The position numbers were made by a program, and so were the translations under genes. Shown here in pieces: positions 54,609 to 63,289 of a DNA stretch of 64,000 nt (positions are counted from its first letter, which is position 1; the number at the start of each line of letters is the position of its first letter). Source of the DNA: Paenibacillus nuruki (lineage in GTDB: Bacteria; Bacillota; Bacilli; Paenibacillales; Paenibacillaceae); NCBI RefSeq assembly GCF_001721045.1, contig NZ_MDER01000030.1:186001-250000 (forward strand), in the 5' to 3' direction. Under the pieces are notes generated by a model that did no database searches, had not been told where the DNA came from, and was given only the letters and a program-made list of their open reading frames with translations.

Positions 54609-55711
54609 TGGCTAAACGAAAACATAAAGCACCCAAACGCAAAGCGAGTTGGTTGGTTAATACGATTCTAGCGATTATCTGTATTATCTGGTTTATTCCT
54701 ACGCTAGGGCTATTAATCTCATCTGTACGTCCAGCCGCCGATATTTTACAAACCGGATGGTGGACAGTATTCCCTCATCGCCAGTGGGCAACTGAAGAAC
54801 AAGTCAAGCTTCCAAAAGATACCGACCTTCGTCAGCCGATTACAGTTAACGGACAGACATTCAGCGATGATCAGCTCAAAGCGGGTGTAATGCAAGGCGA
54901 CAAACGTCTGGTCTGGGAAAATCGCCGTTCACGTACGGTCGATGTTCAGGACAAAAAATGGAGCGGAATGACGCTTAATTTCACCACTCAGAACTATGAA
55001 ACGGTTCTAGGGGGGAAACAGTACAAAATCACGCAACCGGATGGCACGGTCAAAACCGAGCAAGGTAGCGGCATGGGTAGATCGTTCTGGAATACGATTG
55101 CTGTTGTTATTCCATCGACCGTGATTCCGATCTTTATCGCTTCTTTTGCCGCTTATGCGTTTGCCTGGTTGAAATTTAAAGGACGACGATTCTTTTTCGT
55201 TATTGTGATCGCATTGCTCGTCGTACCTTTACAAGTTGCCTTAATTCCTATTTTGCGCGATTATACAGCACTCGGACTGAACGGAACATACTTTGGTATA
55301 TGGTTAGCCCATACTGCTTTCGGGTTACCGCTAATCACCTACTTTATGTACAATTCGATCAGTCAGCTTCCTCGTGATCTGTTTGAATCGGCTTATATGG
55401 ATGGAGCAACTAACTTTACCATCTTCTCCAAATTGATTCTTCCATTATCTGTACCGGCATTGGCTTCGATCAGTATCTTCCAGTTCTTATGGGTATGGAA
55501 TGATTATCTGGTGTCGCTTATCTTCCTCGGTTCTCAACCGGAAGTACAAGTACTGTCAATGAATATTGCGAATATGGTTGGTTCGCGTGGTAGTGACTGG
55601 CATTTGTTAACCGCAGCTGCTTTTGTCTCCATGTTAACACCACTTGCTGTATTCTTTGCACTACAGAAGTACTTTGTACGTGGTCTATTGGGTGGATCGA
55701 TCAAAGGATAA
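54608..55711 (+). CDS. sugar ABC transporter permease with extracytoplasmic insert (AglG-like)
   Basis: CUT1 permease of 367 residues. About 110 residues between the first and second helix form an extracytoplasmic insert (roughly 45-155; VNGQTFSDDQLKAGVM, LVWENRRSRTV), a feature of AglG-type alpha-glucoside permeases. The EAA loop is ESAYMDGATNFTIFSKLILP. It is coupled by a one-base overlap to the first permease and closes the operon before a terminator. Confidence 0.88.
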   Translation: MAKRKHKAPKRKASWLVNTILAIICIIWFIPTLGLLISSVRPAADILQTGWWTVFPHRQWATEEQVKLPKDTDLRQPITVNGQTFSDDQLKAGVMQGDKRLVWENRRSRTVDVQDKKWSGMTLNFTTQNYETVLGGKQYKITQPDGTVKTEQGSGMGRSFWNTIAVVIPSTVIPIFIASFAAYAFAWLKFKGRRFFFVIVIALLVVPLQVALIPILRDYTALGLNGTYFGIWLAHTAFGLPLITYFMYNSISQLPRDLFESAYMDGATNFTIFSKLILPLSVPALASISIFQFLWVWNDYLVSLIFLGSQPEVQVLSMNIANMVGSRGSDWHLLTAAAFVSMLTPLAVFFALQKYFVRGLLGGSIKG

Positions 55712-55734
55712 TAATCTTACAAAGAACAACTATA

Positions 55735-55768
55735 AAAACCACTTTCCTATCTACAGGGAAGTGGTTTT
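55735..55768. terminator. terminator of the sugar ABC operon
   Basis: AAAACCACTTTCCT pairs with AGGGAAGTGGTTTT (one mismatch) around a 6-base loop. Confidence 0.85.
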
Positions 55769-55859
55769 ATGGTTGAGGATAAATATAGAAGAAACTGGTA
55801 TTTCATAGCCGGGAATTGTATCATAAATAGACTATCATTTATAAAGGAGTAGAGCATCT

Positions 55860-56498
55860 ATGGATACTGGATCGTTGGTCGTATCGACTGTATTGCTGGT
55901 TGTTGTATTGATTGCTGTATTGTCGATCGTGTATTATAGCTGGCGTAATGGTATCTCCCCATTGCCTGCTTCTGCACTGATCCGAAGCAAGATTGCTGAA
56001 GAAGTATTACGCTTATCCAAAATACAAGAATTGGATCGTCCATTATTCAAGTTAAAGACCGATGATCCAGTTGAGCGATATTCAACTATCCAACAACATA
56101 TGGACTACAAAACACGTCCCAAAACTATCATCGAAACCGGGTCAGGTTGGGGAACATTAGCGATATTTCTAGCGAAGCATTGCCCTGAATATAAAGTCAC
56201 AGGCATTGAGAACTCGTTCATACCGTTCTGGATTTCGAAGCTCTGGGCACGATTTGAAAAAGTATCGGTGAACTGGATTCGTGGTGATATGTATCAGTAT
56301 CCGTATGAAGAAGCCAATATGATTATTTGCTATTTGTTTCCGGGAGCCATGAAGCGATTAAATCCTATTTTGCGTGAACGTGCCACAACCTATACATATA
56401 TTATTAGCGTGTATTTTGCATTACCGGATTGGACACCTGAGAAAGTCGTTCAGTGCGTTGATATCCATCGCACCAAAATCTATATCTATAAAGTATAA
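55860..56498 (+). CDS. membrane-anchored SAM-dependent methyltransferase-like protein
   Basis: A single N-terminal membrane helix (about 7-28) is followed by a class I methyltransferase fold (about 65-190). Motif I is IIETGSGWGTLAIFLA, the acidic end of the second strand is TGIENS, and IRGDMYQYPY takes the place of motif II. A closing IICYLFPGAMKRL strand resembles motif IV regions. Length 212. AAAGGAG precedes the ATG. The substrate is unknown; relatives are annotated only as methyltransferases. Confidence 0.75.
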   Translation: MDTGSLVVSTVLLVVVLIAVLSIVYYSWRNGISPLPASALIRSKIAEEVLRLSKIQELDRPLFKLKTDDPVERYSTIQQHMDYKTRPKTIIETGSGWGTLAIFLAKHCPEYKVTGIENSFIPFWISKLWARFEKVSVNWIRGDMYQYPYEEANMIICYLFPGAMKRLNPILRERATTYTYIISVYFALPDWTPEKVVQCVDIHRTKIYIYKV

Positions 56499-56504
56499 GC
56501 AACC

Positions 56505-56543
56505 AAAAAACACATGTAGCTTAATGCCTACATGTGTTTTTTT
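56505..56543. terminator. bidirectional terminator
   Basis: AAAAAACACATGTAG pairs perfectly with CTACATGTGTTTTTT between convergent genes. Confidence 0.9.
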
Positions 56544-56572
56544 GGATATATTTCGTTCAGTATGCTGTTGTA

Positions 56573-57196
56573 TTAGTTGTGATCTTTGAAAATACCGAAA
56601 GGCTTACCGATTGGTAAAAAGGTTTTGCCGAAATGCGTATTCAATACCAATGCGCCTGTACCGTATAAAGATACAATGCCGATACCCATTTCTGCATAAG
56701 CCGCAAGCGTATGGAAAATATGAGGAGCTACACCAAACGCATCAAAAGTCAGCCCTAAAAATAACAAATCGATCAAGCAGAAAATAATAAACAATACTTT
56801 GTGTGTTTCCATCGCACCAATCGTCATAAAGAGAACAAACACTAGATAACCGGCAAAAGCAAAACCTAACTGTTTACCATCTACATCACTCGCAAGAGCT
56901 GTTCCGAATACACCCATTTTGATCATCCAGTTGCCTGCCATAGCGAACCAGAAGAAAGCAAATGCTCCAAATGCAGTCGTACCAAATGTATTGTTTCGCT
57001 TGGAATCTTGAATACAAGCGAATAATTGAGCGCAAGCACCTAGAAAGATCGCCCAGGGAATAGCATAACTTAGACCTGTAGTCAGACCTAGCTTTTGAGA
57101 AGAAGCTACCAGAGTAACAATAGCCAGACCGAATAGGCCGAGTGCGCTAGGATCAGCATTAATGATCTTAACTTGAGTTTGCGAAGAAGTTTGCAT
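56573..57196 (-). CDS. acetate/succinate transporter, GPR1/FUN34/YaaH family (SatP-like)
   Basis: A 207-residue, six-helix acetate uptake channel or transporter. The family signature near the N terminus reads ADPSALGLFGLAI (NPAPLGL class), and the second helix carries the usual AQLFACIQDSKRNNTFG segment. The longest frame starts at TTG 57214, but that codon overlaps GGAGG; ATG 57196, ten bases after GGAGG, is preferred. A large inverted repeat (57223-57253) lies just upstream in the leader. Confidence 0.87.
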   Translation of the reverse strand: MQTSSQTQVKIINADPSALGLFGLAIVTLVASSQKLGLTTGLSYAIPWAIFLGACAQLFACIQDSKRNNTFGTTAFGAFAFFWFAMAGNWMIKMGVFGTALASDVDGKQLGFAFAGYLVFVLFMTIGAMETHKVLFIIFCLIDLLFLGLTFDAFGVAPHIFHTLAAYAEMGIGIVSLYGTGALVLNTHFGKTFLPIGKPFGIFKDHN

Positions 57197-57222
57197 AAGG
57201 ATTTTAGCCTCCAATAATTGTT

Positions 57223-57253
57223 AGGTATGTCTAACGGTTCGTCAGACATACCT
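57223..57253 (-). promoter_or_regulatory. perfect 10-bp inverted repeat upstream of the acetate transporter
   Basis: AGGTATGTCT (57223-57232) and AGACATACCT (57244-57253) flank 11 bases. The inner ACG/CGT can pair as well, giving a long hairpin 27 bases before the start codon. It could be an operator or an mRNA leader structure; there is no T-run for a terminator. Confidence 0.6.
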
Positions 57254-57443
57254 CAAGCATTGTACCTGAAAAGACGCAGATAGAAAAGAAATATTATTAT
57301 TTACATATAAATTGCAGTAAAGTGTATGTCACTACAATTTATTTATTCCAATTCGGGTAATGATTTGACTATTTCCGTTACTCAAAACTTGTTATACTGA
57401 TACATGATTAAATATCATCGATTAAGGTGTGTGAATAAAACAG

Positions 57444-58610
57444 ATGGATTTCAATCTGGATATGAAAACAGTATTCATTTCGCTTGTATTTGGACATATC
57501 TTTACAGTTATTTTGATCCGAGCGTATCGTCAGAATTATACAAAAGATCGTGCTGTGAATATGTTCTATGCCTCTAAGTGGGTACAAGCGATTGCATGGT
57601 TTATGTTACTTTTTCAAAATACAGCACCGGACTTTTTCTCGATAGTAGCAGCTAATTCATTGTTGTTTATCGGGGCGGCATTTGAGCCTGCATCATTTCT
57701 GGTATTGCAAAAAGCATTTTCTAGAAAAGTCCGCCATTTGTATATCGGATGGATGGTCATCATCATTATCGGTTTTGTATCTATATACCTTTTGAATGTG
57801 ACAGAGACGACTCGCATTATTTACGCTTCTATAGCTACATCTCTATTTATCCTCTATCCCGCCTATCGTATGATTTCAGATCGCCAAGCGTCCTCGCTTC
57901 AACACTTAATGGGGTATTTGTATAGTATTGTTGCAATCAGTCTATGGTGTAGAGCTATTTCTGCTATTTATTTAGGGAATGAGGTTGGATTATTTACAAC
58001 AGGCATGTATCAAACGTTTACGTTTCTTTCACTTTATTTAATTATGATCTTGGGAAATACCGGATTTGTGCTGTTATCCAAAGAACAGGCGGATGTTGAG
58101 CTGTTACGAATTGCTAGCTATGATGAACTGACCGGTATTTTGAATCGGCGTACATTTATGATCCAAAGCAAAAACTGTATTCATACATTAGCCAAAAAAC
58201 AACAATCGATTTCTTATCTTTTATTCGATATTGATCATTATAAAAATATTAATGATACATATGGTCATCATGTAGGAGATCGCGTACTACGAGATATGGC
58301 AATACTTATTGCAAATAGTTTAGAAGAGCAAGCTATATTTGGAAGATATGGTGGAGACGAATTTGCTATTCTTCTACCAGATACAGACGAACAACAATCG
58401 AGCCAAATAGCAGAACAGATACGTTCTACTATTGAAAATCATCGCTTTCATGCTTTACCGTTGTCCTATACGATTAGTATCGGGATTGTCACTGTACCCG
58501 CTACTTCAGATACTCATCTGAGTATGTTATATCAGCGCAGTGATTATGCATTATACCAAGCAAAGCATGCAGGACGTAACCGAATTGAACGAAGTGTTGT
58601 GACGATATAA
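57444..58610 (+). CDS. membrane diguanylate cyclase (GGDEF)
   Basis: Makes c-di-GMP from two GTP. Seven or so membrane helices (about 1-205) form a possible sensor module, followed by a complete GGDEF domain (about 225-385): YDELTGILNRR, FDIDHYKNINDTYGHHVGD and the intact RYGGDEFAILLP signature. The residues at the I-site position read EEQA instead of RxxD, so product inhibition at that site is not expected. An extended -10 (TGTTATACT) lies about 40 bases upstream. It is monocistronic. It could supply the degenerate GGDEF receptor at 1180-2085, but a specific link is not shown. Confidence 0.9.
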   Translation: MDFNLDMKTVFISLVFGHIFTVILIRAYRQNYTKDRAVNMFYASKWVQAIAWFMLLFQNTAPDFFSIVAANSLLFIGAAFEPASFLVLQKAFSRKVRHLYIGWMVIIIIGFVSIYLLNVTETTRIIYASIATSLFILYPAYRMISDRQASSLQHLMGYLYSIVAISLWCRAISAIYLGNEVGLFTTGMYQTFTFLSLYLIMILGNTGFVLLSKEQADVELLRIASYDELTGILNRRTFMIQSKNCIHTLAKKQQSISYLLFDIDHYKNINDTYGHHVGDRVLRDMAILIANSLEEQAIFGRYGGDEFAILLPDTDEQQSSQIAEQIRSTIENHRFHALPLSYTISIGIVTVPATSDTHLSMLYQRSDYALYQAKHAGRNRIERSVVTI

Positions 58611-58684
58611 GAAGATAGGAGATAATCGTTACTTGTGATCAACGAATACAGCATCGCTATAGTAGATAGTAGAAATAGATCGAC

Positions 58685-58727
58685 AAAAAAAGCGCCACAA
58701 TCGCTGTTACGGATTGTAGCGCTTTTT
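58685..58727. terminator. bidirectional terminator
   Basis: AAAAAGCGCCACAATC pairs, with one mismatch, with GATTGTAGCGCTTTTT around a 10-base loop between convergent genes. Confidence 0.88.
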
Positions 58728-58756
58728 GCTATGGGTGAAGCTTAATTATTGGATTG

Positions 58757-59596
58757 TTATTTTTGCTGACTGTTATAGTAGTAGATATTTTTAGTGATAT
58801 CTTTCATCGATTCGCCTGTAGCTTGTAGACGGTCGATAACTTCGGTAAAGGAACCTACAAGAGTAGCTTGTTCTTGAGAAGAAGTGGTAATTTGAGTGAT
58901 CTCGTTTTCCATTTGACGAATCGATTGTTGTACATCACGTAGAGCGGTTTCGATATCACCGGTTGCTTTTTTAGAGTTTACCGACAATTTTCGCACTTCA
59001 GTTGCAACAACGCCAAATCCTGCACCAAGTTCTCCTACACGAGCCGCTTCAATCGCCGCATTTAGACCAAGCAAGTTGGTTTGTTCGGAGATATCTTTAA
59101 TTAAGATAGCCACTTCATTGATTTTGCTTGATTTTTCAACCGTTGTTTTGGTGTTTTGCAAAATTTGTTCGCTGGTTGCTTGCAATTGTTGAGCATGAGC
59201 TGCAATATGTTGCACCATGTCGACTAGATTTTCAGATACTGAAACGTTCTCTGTCATCACGTCTTGTAGATCCTCTTGTGTTCTTTGATCATAACTGATC
59301 GTCATTACACCTGCAATTTGACCATTCTCATGAATAGGAACATTGATTCCTTCGAGAGAAACACCGAACATTTCTTTAGGAAAAGGAGTGATCGATGGGT
59401 TCACTTTATCTGTAAGCGCAGCAAAGTTTTCAAAGCCAGGAGCTAAAGGACCGTTAGATACAAATCCTAGATCAATGCCTCCGAATTGTTCGTAATAGAG
59501 GATTTTTTCATGATCATACAGACAGATTGTAGCTCTTTCACGTAAAAGTTTTCCGATGAACGGCAAAGCGGTTAATAGTGCATCCATTACTGGCAT
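58757..59596 (-). CDS. soluble chemoreceptor, YfmS-like (copy 1)
   Basis: Cytoplasmic methyl-accepting protein with no membrane helix (279 residues). An N-terminal sensory domain (about 1-115; [18 protein letters not shown]) leads to a short signalling coiled coil with the conserved tip [19 protein letters not shown]. The gene is truncated relative to classical receptors, as in B. subtilis YfmS. The open frame reaches 59698, but comparison with the adjacent paralogue and the AAAAGGA position favour ATG 59596. It should join chemoreceptor arrays via CheA/CheW; the ligand is unknown. Confidence 0.85.
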   Translation of the reverse strand: MPVMDALLTALPFIGKLLRERATICLYDHEKILYYEQFGGIDLGFVSNGPLAPGFENFAALTDKVNPSITPFPKEMFGVSLEGINVPIHENGQIAGVMTISYDQRTQEDLQDVMTENVSVSENLVDMVQHIAAHAQQLQATSEQILQNTKTTVEKSSKINEVAILIKDISEQTNLLGLNAAIEAARVGELGAGFGVVATEVRKLSVNSKKATGDIETALRDVQQSIRQMENEITQITTSSQEQATLVGSFTEVIDRLQATGESMKDITKNIYYYNSQQK

Positions 59597-59720
59597 AATT
59601 CTAATCATCCTTTTCGTACTCAATTTTTGATAGTATCTATATGTATTACTATCGGATAGAAGCGCCTTATAGTAAAGGCTAATGTTTTTAAGGGACAATA
59701 ACTAGAGACAGGTATGAGTG

Positions 59721-59746
59721 AAAAAAGCTCTATCATCATAGAGCTT
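59721..59746 (-). terminator. terminator between the two chemoreceptor genes
   Basis: AAGCTCTAT (59725-59733) pairs with ATAGAGCTT (59738-59746), with a T6 run on the reverse strand. The two paralogues are therefore probably separate transcripts. Confidence 0.78.
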
Positions 59747-59794
59747 CTATCTTTAAATAACTCTAGTAGGTGGATTGAAATAGGTAAATATAGA

Positions 59795-60637
59795 TTATTT
59801 TTTGAGAGGAACACTGTAGCGATAAAGGTTGTCTGTGATCAATTTCATGGAGGTACTTGCTGCTTGCAGACGTTCAATAACATCAGTAAAGGAGCCAACC
59901 AGAGAAGATTGTTCTTGAGAAGAAGTGGTAATTTGAGCAATTTCATTTTCCATATGACGAATTGATTGTTGTACATCACGCAGAGCGGTTTCGATATCAC
60001 CGGTCGCTTGTTTGGCGTTAACTGACAATTTTCGCACTTCAGTCGCAACAACGCCAAATCCAGCTCCAAGTTCGCCTACACGAGCTGCTTCAATCGCTGC
60101 GTTTAGACCGAGCAAGTTGGTTTGTTCTGAGATGTCTTTGATCAATGTAGCCACTTCGTTAATTTTACCTGATTTTTCAACAGTGATTTTACTGTTTTGC
60201 AAAATTTGTTCACTGGTTGCTTGTAATTGCTGAGCATGAGCGGCAACATGTTGTACCATATCGACAAGACCATTAGCAGCAGAGACATTTTCTTGTAAAA
60301 CAGAATCTAAGTTTTCTTGCGTGGTCTTATCGTAACTTACAGAAAGAACAGCGATAAGCGTACTGCCATCATAAATAGGTACGTTAATTCCTTCTAAAGG
60401 AACGCCAAACACTTCTTTAGGATAATAGCTGATCGAAGGATTAATTTTATCGTTTAAGGAAGCGTAATGATCGAATCCCGCTGGAAGAGCATCCCCTGTT
60501 TTGAATCCAAGATCGATTCCATCTAGTTCTTCATAATAAAGCATATGAGTCTCGTTATAGAGACAGATGGTTGCGCGTTCTCTCAAAATTTTACCGATGT
60601 AAGGAACAAACTTTAATAAGGAATCCGTCGTACTCAT
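59795..60637 (-). CDS. soluble chemoreceptor, YfmS-like (copy 2)
   Basis: A 280-residue paralogue of the neighbouring chemoreceptor with the same layout: N-terminal sensor ([18 protein letters not shown]) and a short signalling hairpin with an identical tip. The signalling domains are nearly identical between the copies, while the sensor domains differ at many positions (e.g. FENFAAL versus FDHYASL), as expected if ligand preference has diverged after tandem duplication. AAGGGTG precedes the ATG. Confidence 0.85.
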   Translation of the reverse strand: MSTTDSLLKFVPYIGKILRERATICLYNETHMLYYEELDGIDLGFKTGDALPAGFDHYASLNDKINPSISYYPKEVFGVPLEGINVPIYDGSTLIAVLSVSYDKTTQENLDSVLQENVSAANGLVDMVQHVAAHAQQLQATSEQILQNSKITVEKSGKINEVATLIKDISEQTNLLGLNAAIEAARVGELGAGFGVVATEVRKLSVNAKQATGDIETALRDVQQSIRHMENEIAQITTSSQEQSSLVGSFTDVIERLQAASTSMKLITDNLYRYSVPLKK

Positions 60638-61013
60638 TCATTCATCACCCTTTGATCACAATTTTATAGTGTGCATACTTCTATAATATCGGAATTTCAG
60701 ATCGTGAAATTAAGGCTGAAACGGCGAGAAAGTCTGATAAACCGTGCTAAATACGCAACTAAATTTAAAATTTTAACTTTTTCATACAGTAAAATATATT
60801 TATTTATATATATAGAAATAATTACATTGTTGGGACAATATAAAGACTATTTTGCTTAGTTAATAAGGCTTCAAAACTGTTTTGTAAATAGATTTTCTAT
60901 TTTTTTCTAATCAGAGACTCTCTTGCTATACTGAGAAAAAGGTTATATTGAGATGTAAATAAAAGTTGGTAAGGATGGCGCGATATCAAAAAGATGAAGG
61001 TGAGAAGACGATC
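60638..61013. other. divergent promoter region
   Basis: About 375 A/T-rich bases between the chemoreceptor and MarR genes. An extended -10, TGCTATACT, lies near 60923-60931 and may serve the MarR gene. No RNA gene is recognised and short open frames here lack ribosome sites. Confidence 0.45.
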
Positions 61014-61685
61014 ATGAACAACGAGATAGAGCAGAACGCATTAATTACCGAAGTTATCGATCATATGGCTGCGATTCAACAGCGGTTTCAAGCTGAAGGG
61101 GAAGATGAAGAAAAGAAATGGATGATGATGCATACTTCTGACTCCGATGTCATCGATTTTTTAAAAGTAGCGACTGTACAGATGCTTCATGTGATTGATG
61201 CGATTGGAGAGTTAGAGCCTGTAAATGGGATTACTATTTCCAAGCAATATAACATTCCTAGAGGCAGTGTATCCAAAATCACACGCCGATTAGCAGATAT
61301 CTACATGATTCAGTTCGAGCCTGTGCCAGATAATAAAAAAGAAGTGCTGTTTCGATTAACGCCTTTGGGCAAAAAAGTATTTATATTACATCAACAATTA
61401 CACCAGCATATCCATCACAATATGAGCCAATTTCTTCATCAATATAAAATAGAAGATATCCGCTTTCTTGTATCTTTGATGAAAGATGTGATGAGCACTT
61501 CATGGGTTCAGATCGAAGAAAAGGCCATACAGATCAATGAACCAGCTCGTATACTTTCTTCTAAAGTGGAAATTTCGAGTGAGTCCGCAGAAAAGAATGA
61601 TATTGTTGCGATGTTACAACAATTAGACGCCAAAAAATTAAACCGTGCCAAACAGTTAATCCAGCTTGCCTTTTTTGAAGATTAA
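61014..61685 (+). CDS. MarR-family transcriptional regulator with C-terminal extension
   Basis: A winged-helix regulator. The central DNA-binding part reads VNGITISKQYNIPRGSVSKI followed by TRRLADIYMIQF and a wing with KEVLFRLTPLGKKV, typical of MarR proteins. At 223 residues it is longer than usual (about 150), with an extra 50-60 residue helical C terminus (AMLQQLDAKKLNRAKQLIQL). ATG 61014 after AGGTGA is chosen over an earlier in-frame start at 60966. Target genes are not apparent. Confidence 0.82.
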   Translation: MNNEIEQNALITEVIDHMAAIQQRFQAEGEDEEKKWMMMHTSDSDVIDFLKVATVQMLHVIDAIGELEPVNGITISKQYNIPRGSVSKITRRLADIYMIQFEPVPDNKKEVLFRLTPLGKKVFILHQQLHQHIHHNMSQFLHQYKIEDIRFLVSLMKDVMSTSWVQIEEKAIQINEPARILSSKVEISSESAEKNDIVAMLQQLDAKKLNRAKQLIQLAFFED

Positions 61686-61707
61686 GATCAGGAATAGACA
61701 CAAAAAT

Positions 61708-61772
61708 CCCATTTACAGACCAGGTATACGTCAGCAGAAAAGATGCTTGTATTCTGATCATCTGTAAAAGGG
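61708..61772. terminator. possible long-loop terminator
   Basis: CCC-A-TTTACAGA pairs with TCTGTAAA-A-GGG across about 40 bases between convergent genes. There is no clean T-run. Confidence 0.4.
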
Positions 61773-61799
61773 AAATGGTTAAAGCGATGATGTATGATG

Positions 61800-62069
61800 C
61801 TATGATCTATACTTGGTAGGAGCTGTTGCTTGTTCTAAGGCTTCTAGATAAGCAAAAGCTTCTTCGTTTGTTGTACCGCACATCTCTAAAGAAGCCGGTA
61901 ATCCACCACATACGTCTGGACGCTCCGGTCGACCGAATAATCCGCAACGGCGCTCTGTAGTTAGTTGGGGACAAGGAACTCCAGCAGGTTTACCTTCCGG
62001 CATCCCCGGGATCGGTGAAGAAATAGAGATTGCGATACAACAGGCGGCACAGCCAACCCGACATTCCAT
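61800..62069 (-). CDS. YkgJ family cysteine-cluster protein
   Basis: An 89-residue protein with eight cysteines (residues 3, 7, 10, 11, 33, 42, 54 and 64) arranged as in YkgJ-type zinc or iron-sulfur cluster proteins: [30 protein letters not shown]. No further domain. It lies about 40 bases downstream of the methionine synthase-like gene, in the same direction. Function unknown. Confidence 0.82.
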   Translation of the reverse strand: MECRVGCAACCIAISISSPIPGMPEGKPAGVPCPQLTTERRCGLFGRPERPDVCGGLPASLEMCGTTNEEAFAYLEALEQATAPTKYRS

Positions 62070-62107
62070 AATGATTCACTCCAATATTTAATGCACACAT
62101 GCGATAT

Positions 62108-63226
62108 TTATTTCCAGACCTCTTGCGAGATTTGGATAACATGACGTAGTTTATCCCATTGTTGCTCTTCTGTTAATAAATTACCTTCTTCTGTTGAAGC
62201 AAATCCACATTGTGGACTCAAGCATAATTGATCTAGATTCACGAATTTGGATGCGTCATCAATCCGACGCTTAATCTCATCAGGATGTTCCAGTTCTCCA
62301 TATTTGGAAGTGACTAGACCCAGTACAATTTGTAGATTCGGACGTTTCACAAAGCGAAGCGCATCAAATGATCCTGAACGTTCGTCATCATATTCCATAA
62401 ATAATCCATCCAGATCCAGTCCATCCAAAATGGTCTCGGCTGCGCCATCATAACCACCAGATGCTGCCCATGTCGAGCGGAAATTACCCCGGCAAATATG
62501 CATTGTAATCATCATATCCGCTGGACGATTAGCAATCGATTCATTGATTAATTTAGCCGCATCTGCAAGCATTTGATCTGGATCTTTGCCATCGTTACGC
62601 AACTTGGTTTTGGCTTCTTCTGAAAAGAATGCTGCCCATGACGTGTCATCCAATTGCAGATAACGGCAACCTGCGTCGTAAAAAGCACGAATAGCTTTTT
62701 GATACGCTTGTGCTAGATCATGCAAAAGAACATCACGATCCTCATACAAATCGGTTTCAATTTGACCACGGAACAACAACATATTTGGACTTGGAATCGT
62801 CATTTTCGCAGTACGACCTTGACTCACGATGCTATGCAGAAATGCGTAATCATCCACATGCGAATGAGTAGTGAAGTCGATTTTGCCTGTGACTTTGACT
62901 CCATGTGCTTTGGTCGTTGTATTGTGAAATTGAATACCACCTTCAGTGTCGTACCCCTCAACTCCATCCAAACGCTCTAAAAAGTCAAAGTGCCACCATG
63001 CCCGGCGAAATTCACCATCTGTAATCGATAATAAACCGATTTCTTCTTGCTTCGCTACGATTCGGCGAATTTCTTCATTTTCAATCTCACGTAGCTGTTC
63101 TGCATGAAGTTCACCGCTTGTGTATTGAAGACGAGCTTGCTTGATCGTATCAGTGCGTAGTAGACTACCTACCTGATCTGCACGAAAAGGAGCTACTGTG
63201 CGTTGAAGAGAAGTCGAAAATGTCAT
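62108..63226 (-). CDS. cobalamin-independent methionine synthase-like protein (YxjG/YxjH type)
   Basis: A single-domain MetE C-terminal-like methyltransferase of 372 residues. It begins FRADQVGSLLRT, has TDGEFRRAWWHFDFLERLDG, and carries zinc-ligand candidates in MHICRGNFRS and CLSPQCGFAST, as in B. subtilis YxjG/YxjH. It probably methylates homocysteine using a small methyl donor rather than the polyglutamyl folate of full MetE. No S-box riboswitch is seen in the 63 bases before it, so it may be co-transcribed with pepT. Confidence 0.88.
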   Translation of the reverse strand: MTFSTSLQRTVAPFRADQVGSLLRTDTIKQARLQYTSGELHAEQLREIENEEIRRIVAKQEEIGLLSITDGEFRRAWWHFDFLERLDGVEGYDTEGGIQFHNTTTKAHGVKVTGKIDFTTHSHVDDYAFLHSIVSQGRTAKMTIPSPNMLLFRGQIETDLYEDRDVLLHDLAQAYQKAIRAFYDAGCRYLQLDDTSWAAFFSEEAKTKLRNDGKDPDQMLADAAKLINESIANRPADMMITMHICRGNFRSTWAASGGYDGAAETILDGLDLDGLFMEYDDERSGSFDALRFVKRPNLQIVLGLVTSKYGELEHPDEIKRRIDDASKFVNLDQLCLSPQCGFASTEEGNLLTEEQQWDKLRHVIQISQEVWK

Positions 63227-63289
63227 AGAGTTATACCTGCTTTCTATCGTATTTAGATGGACTATAAGTTATTCGATCCAGACGGAATA

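Noticed and set aside
60671-60859. 62-codon forward frame upstream of the MarR gene
   Set aside because: It has no ribosome site, lies in A/T-rich promoter sequence and has no recognisable product.
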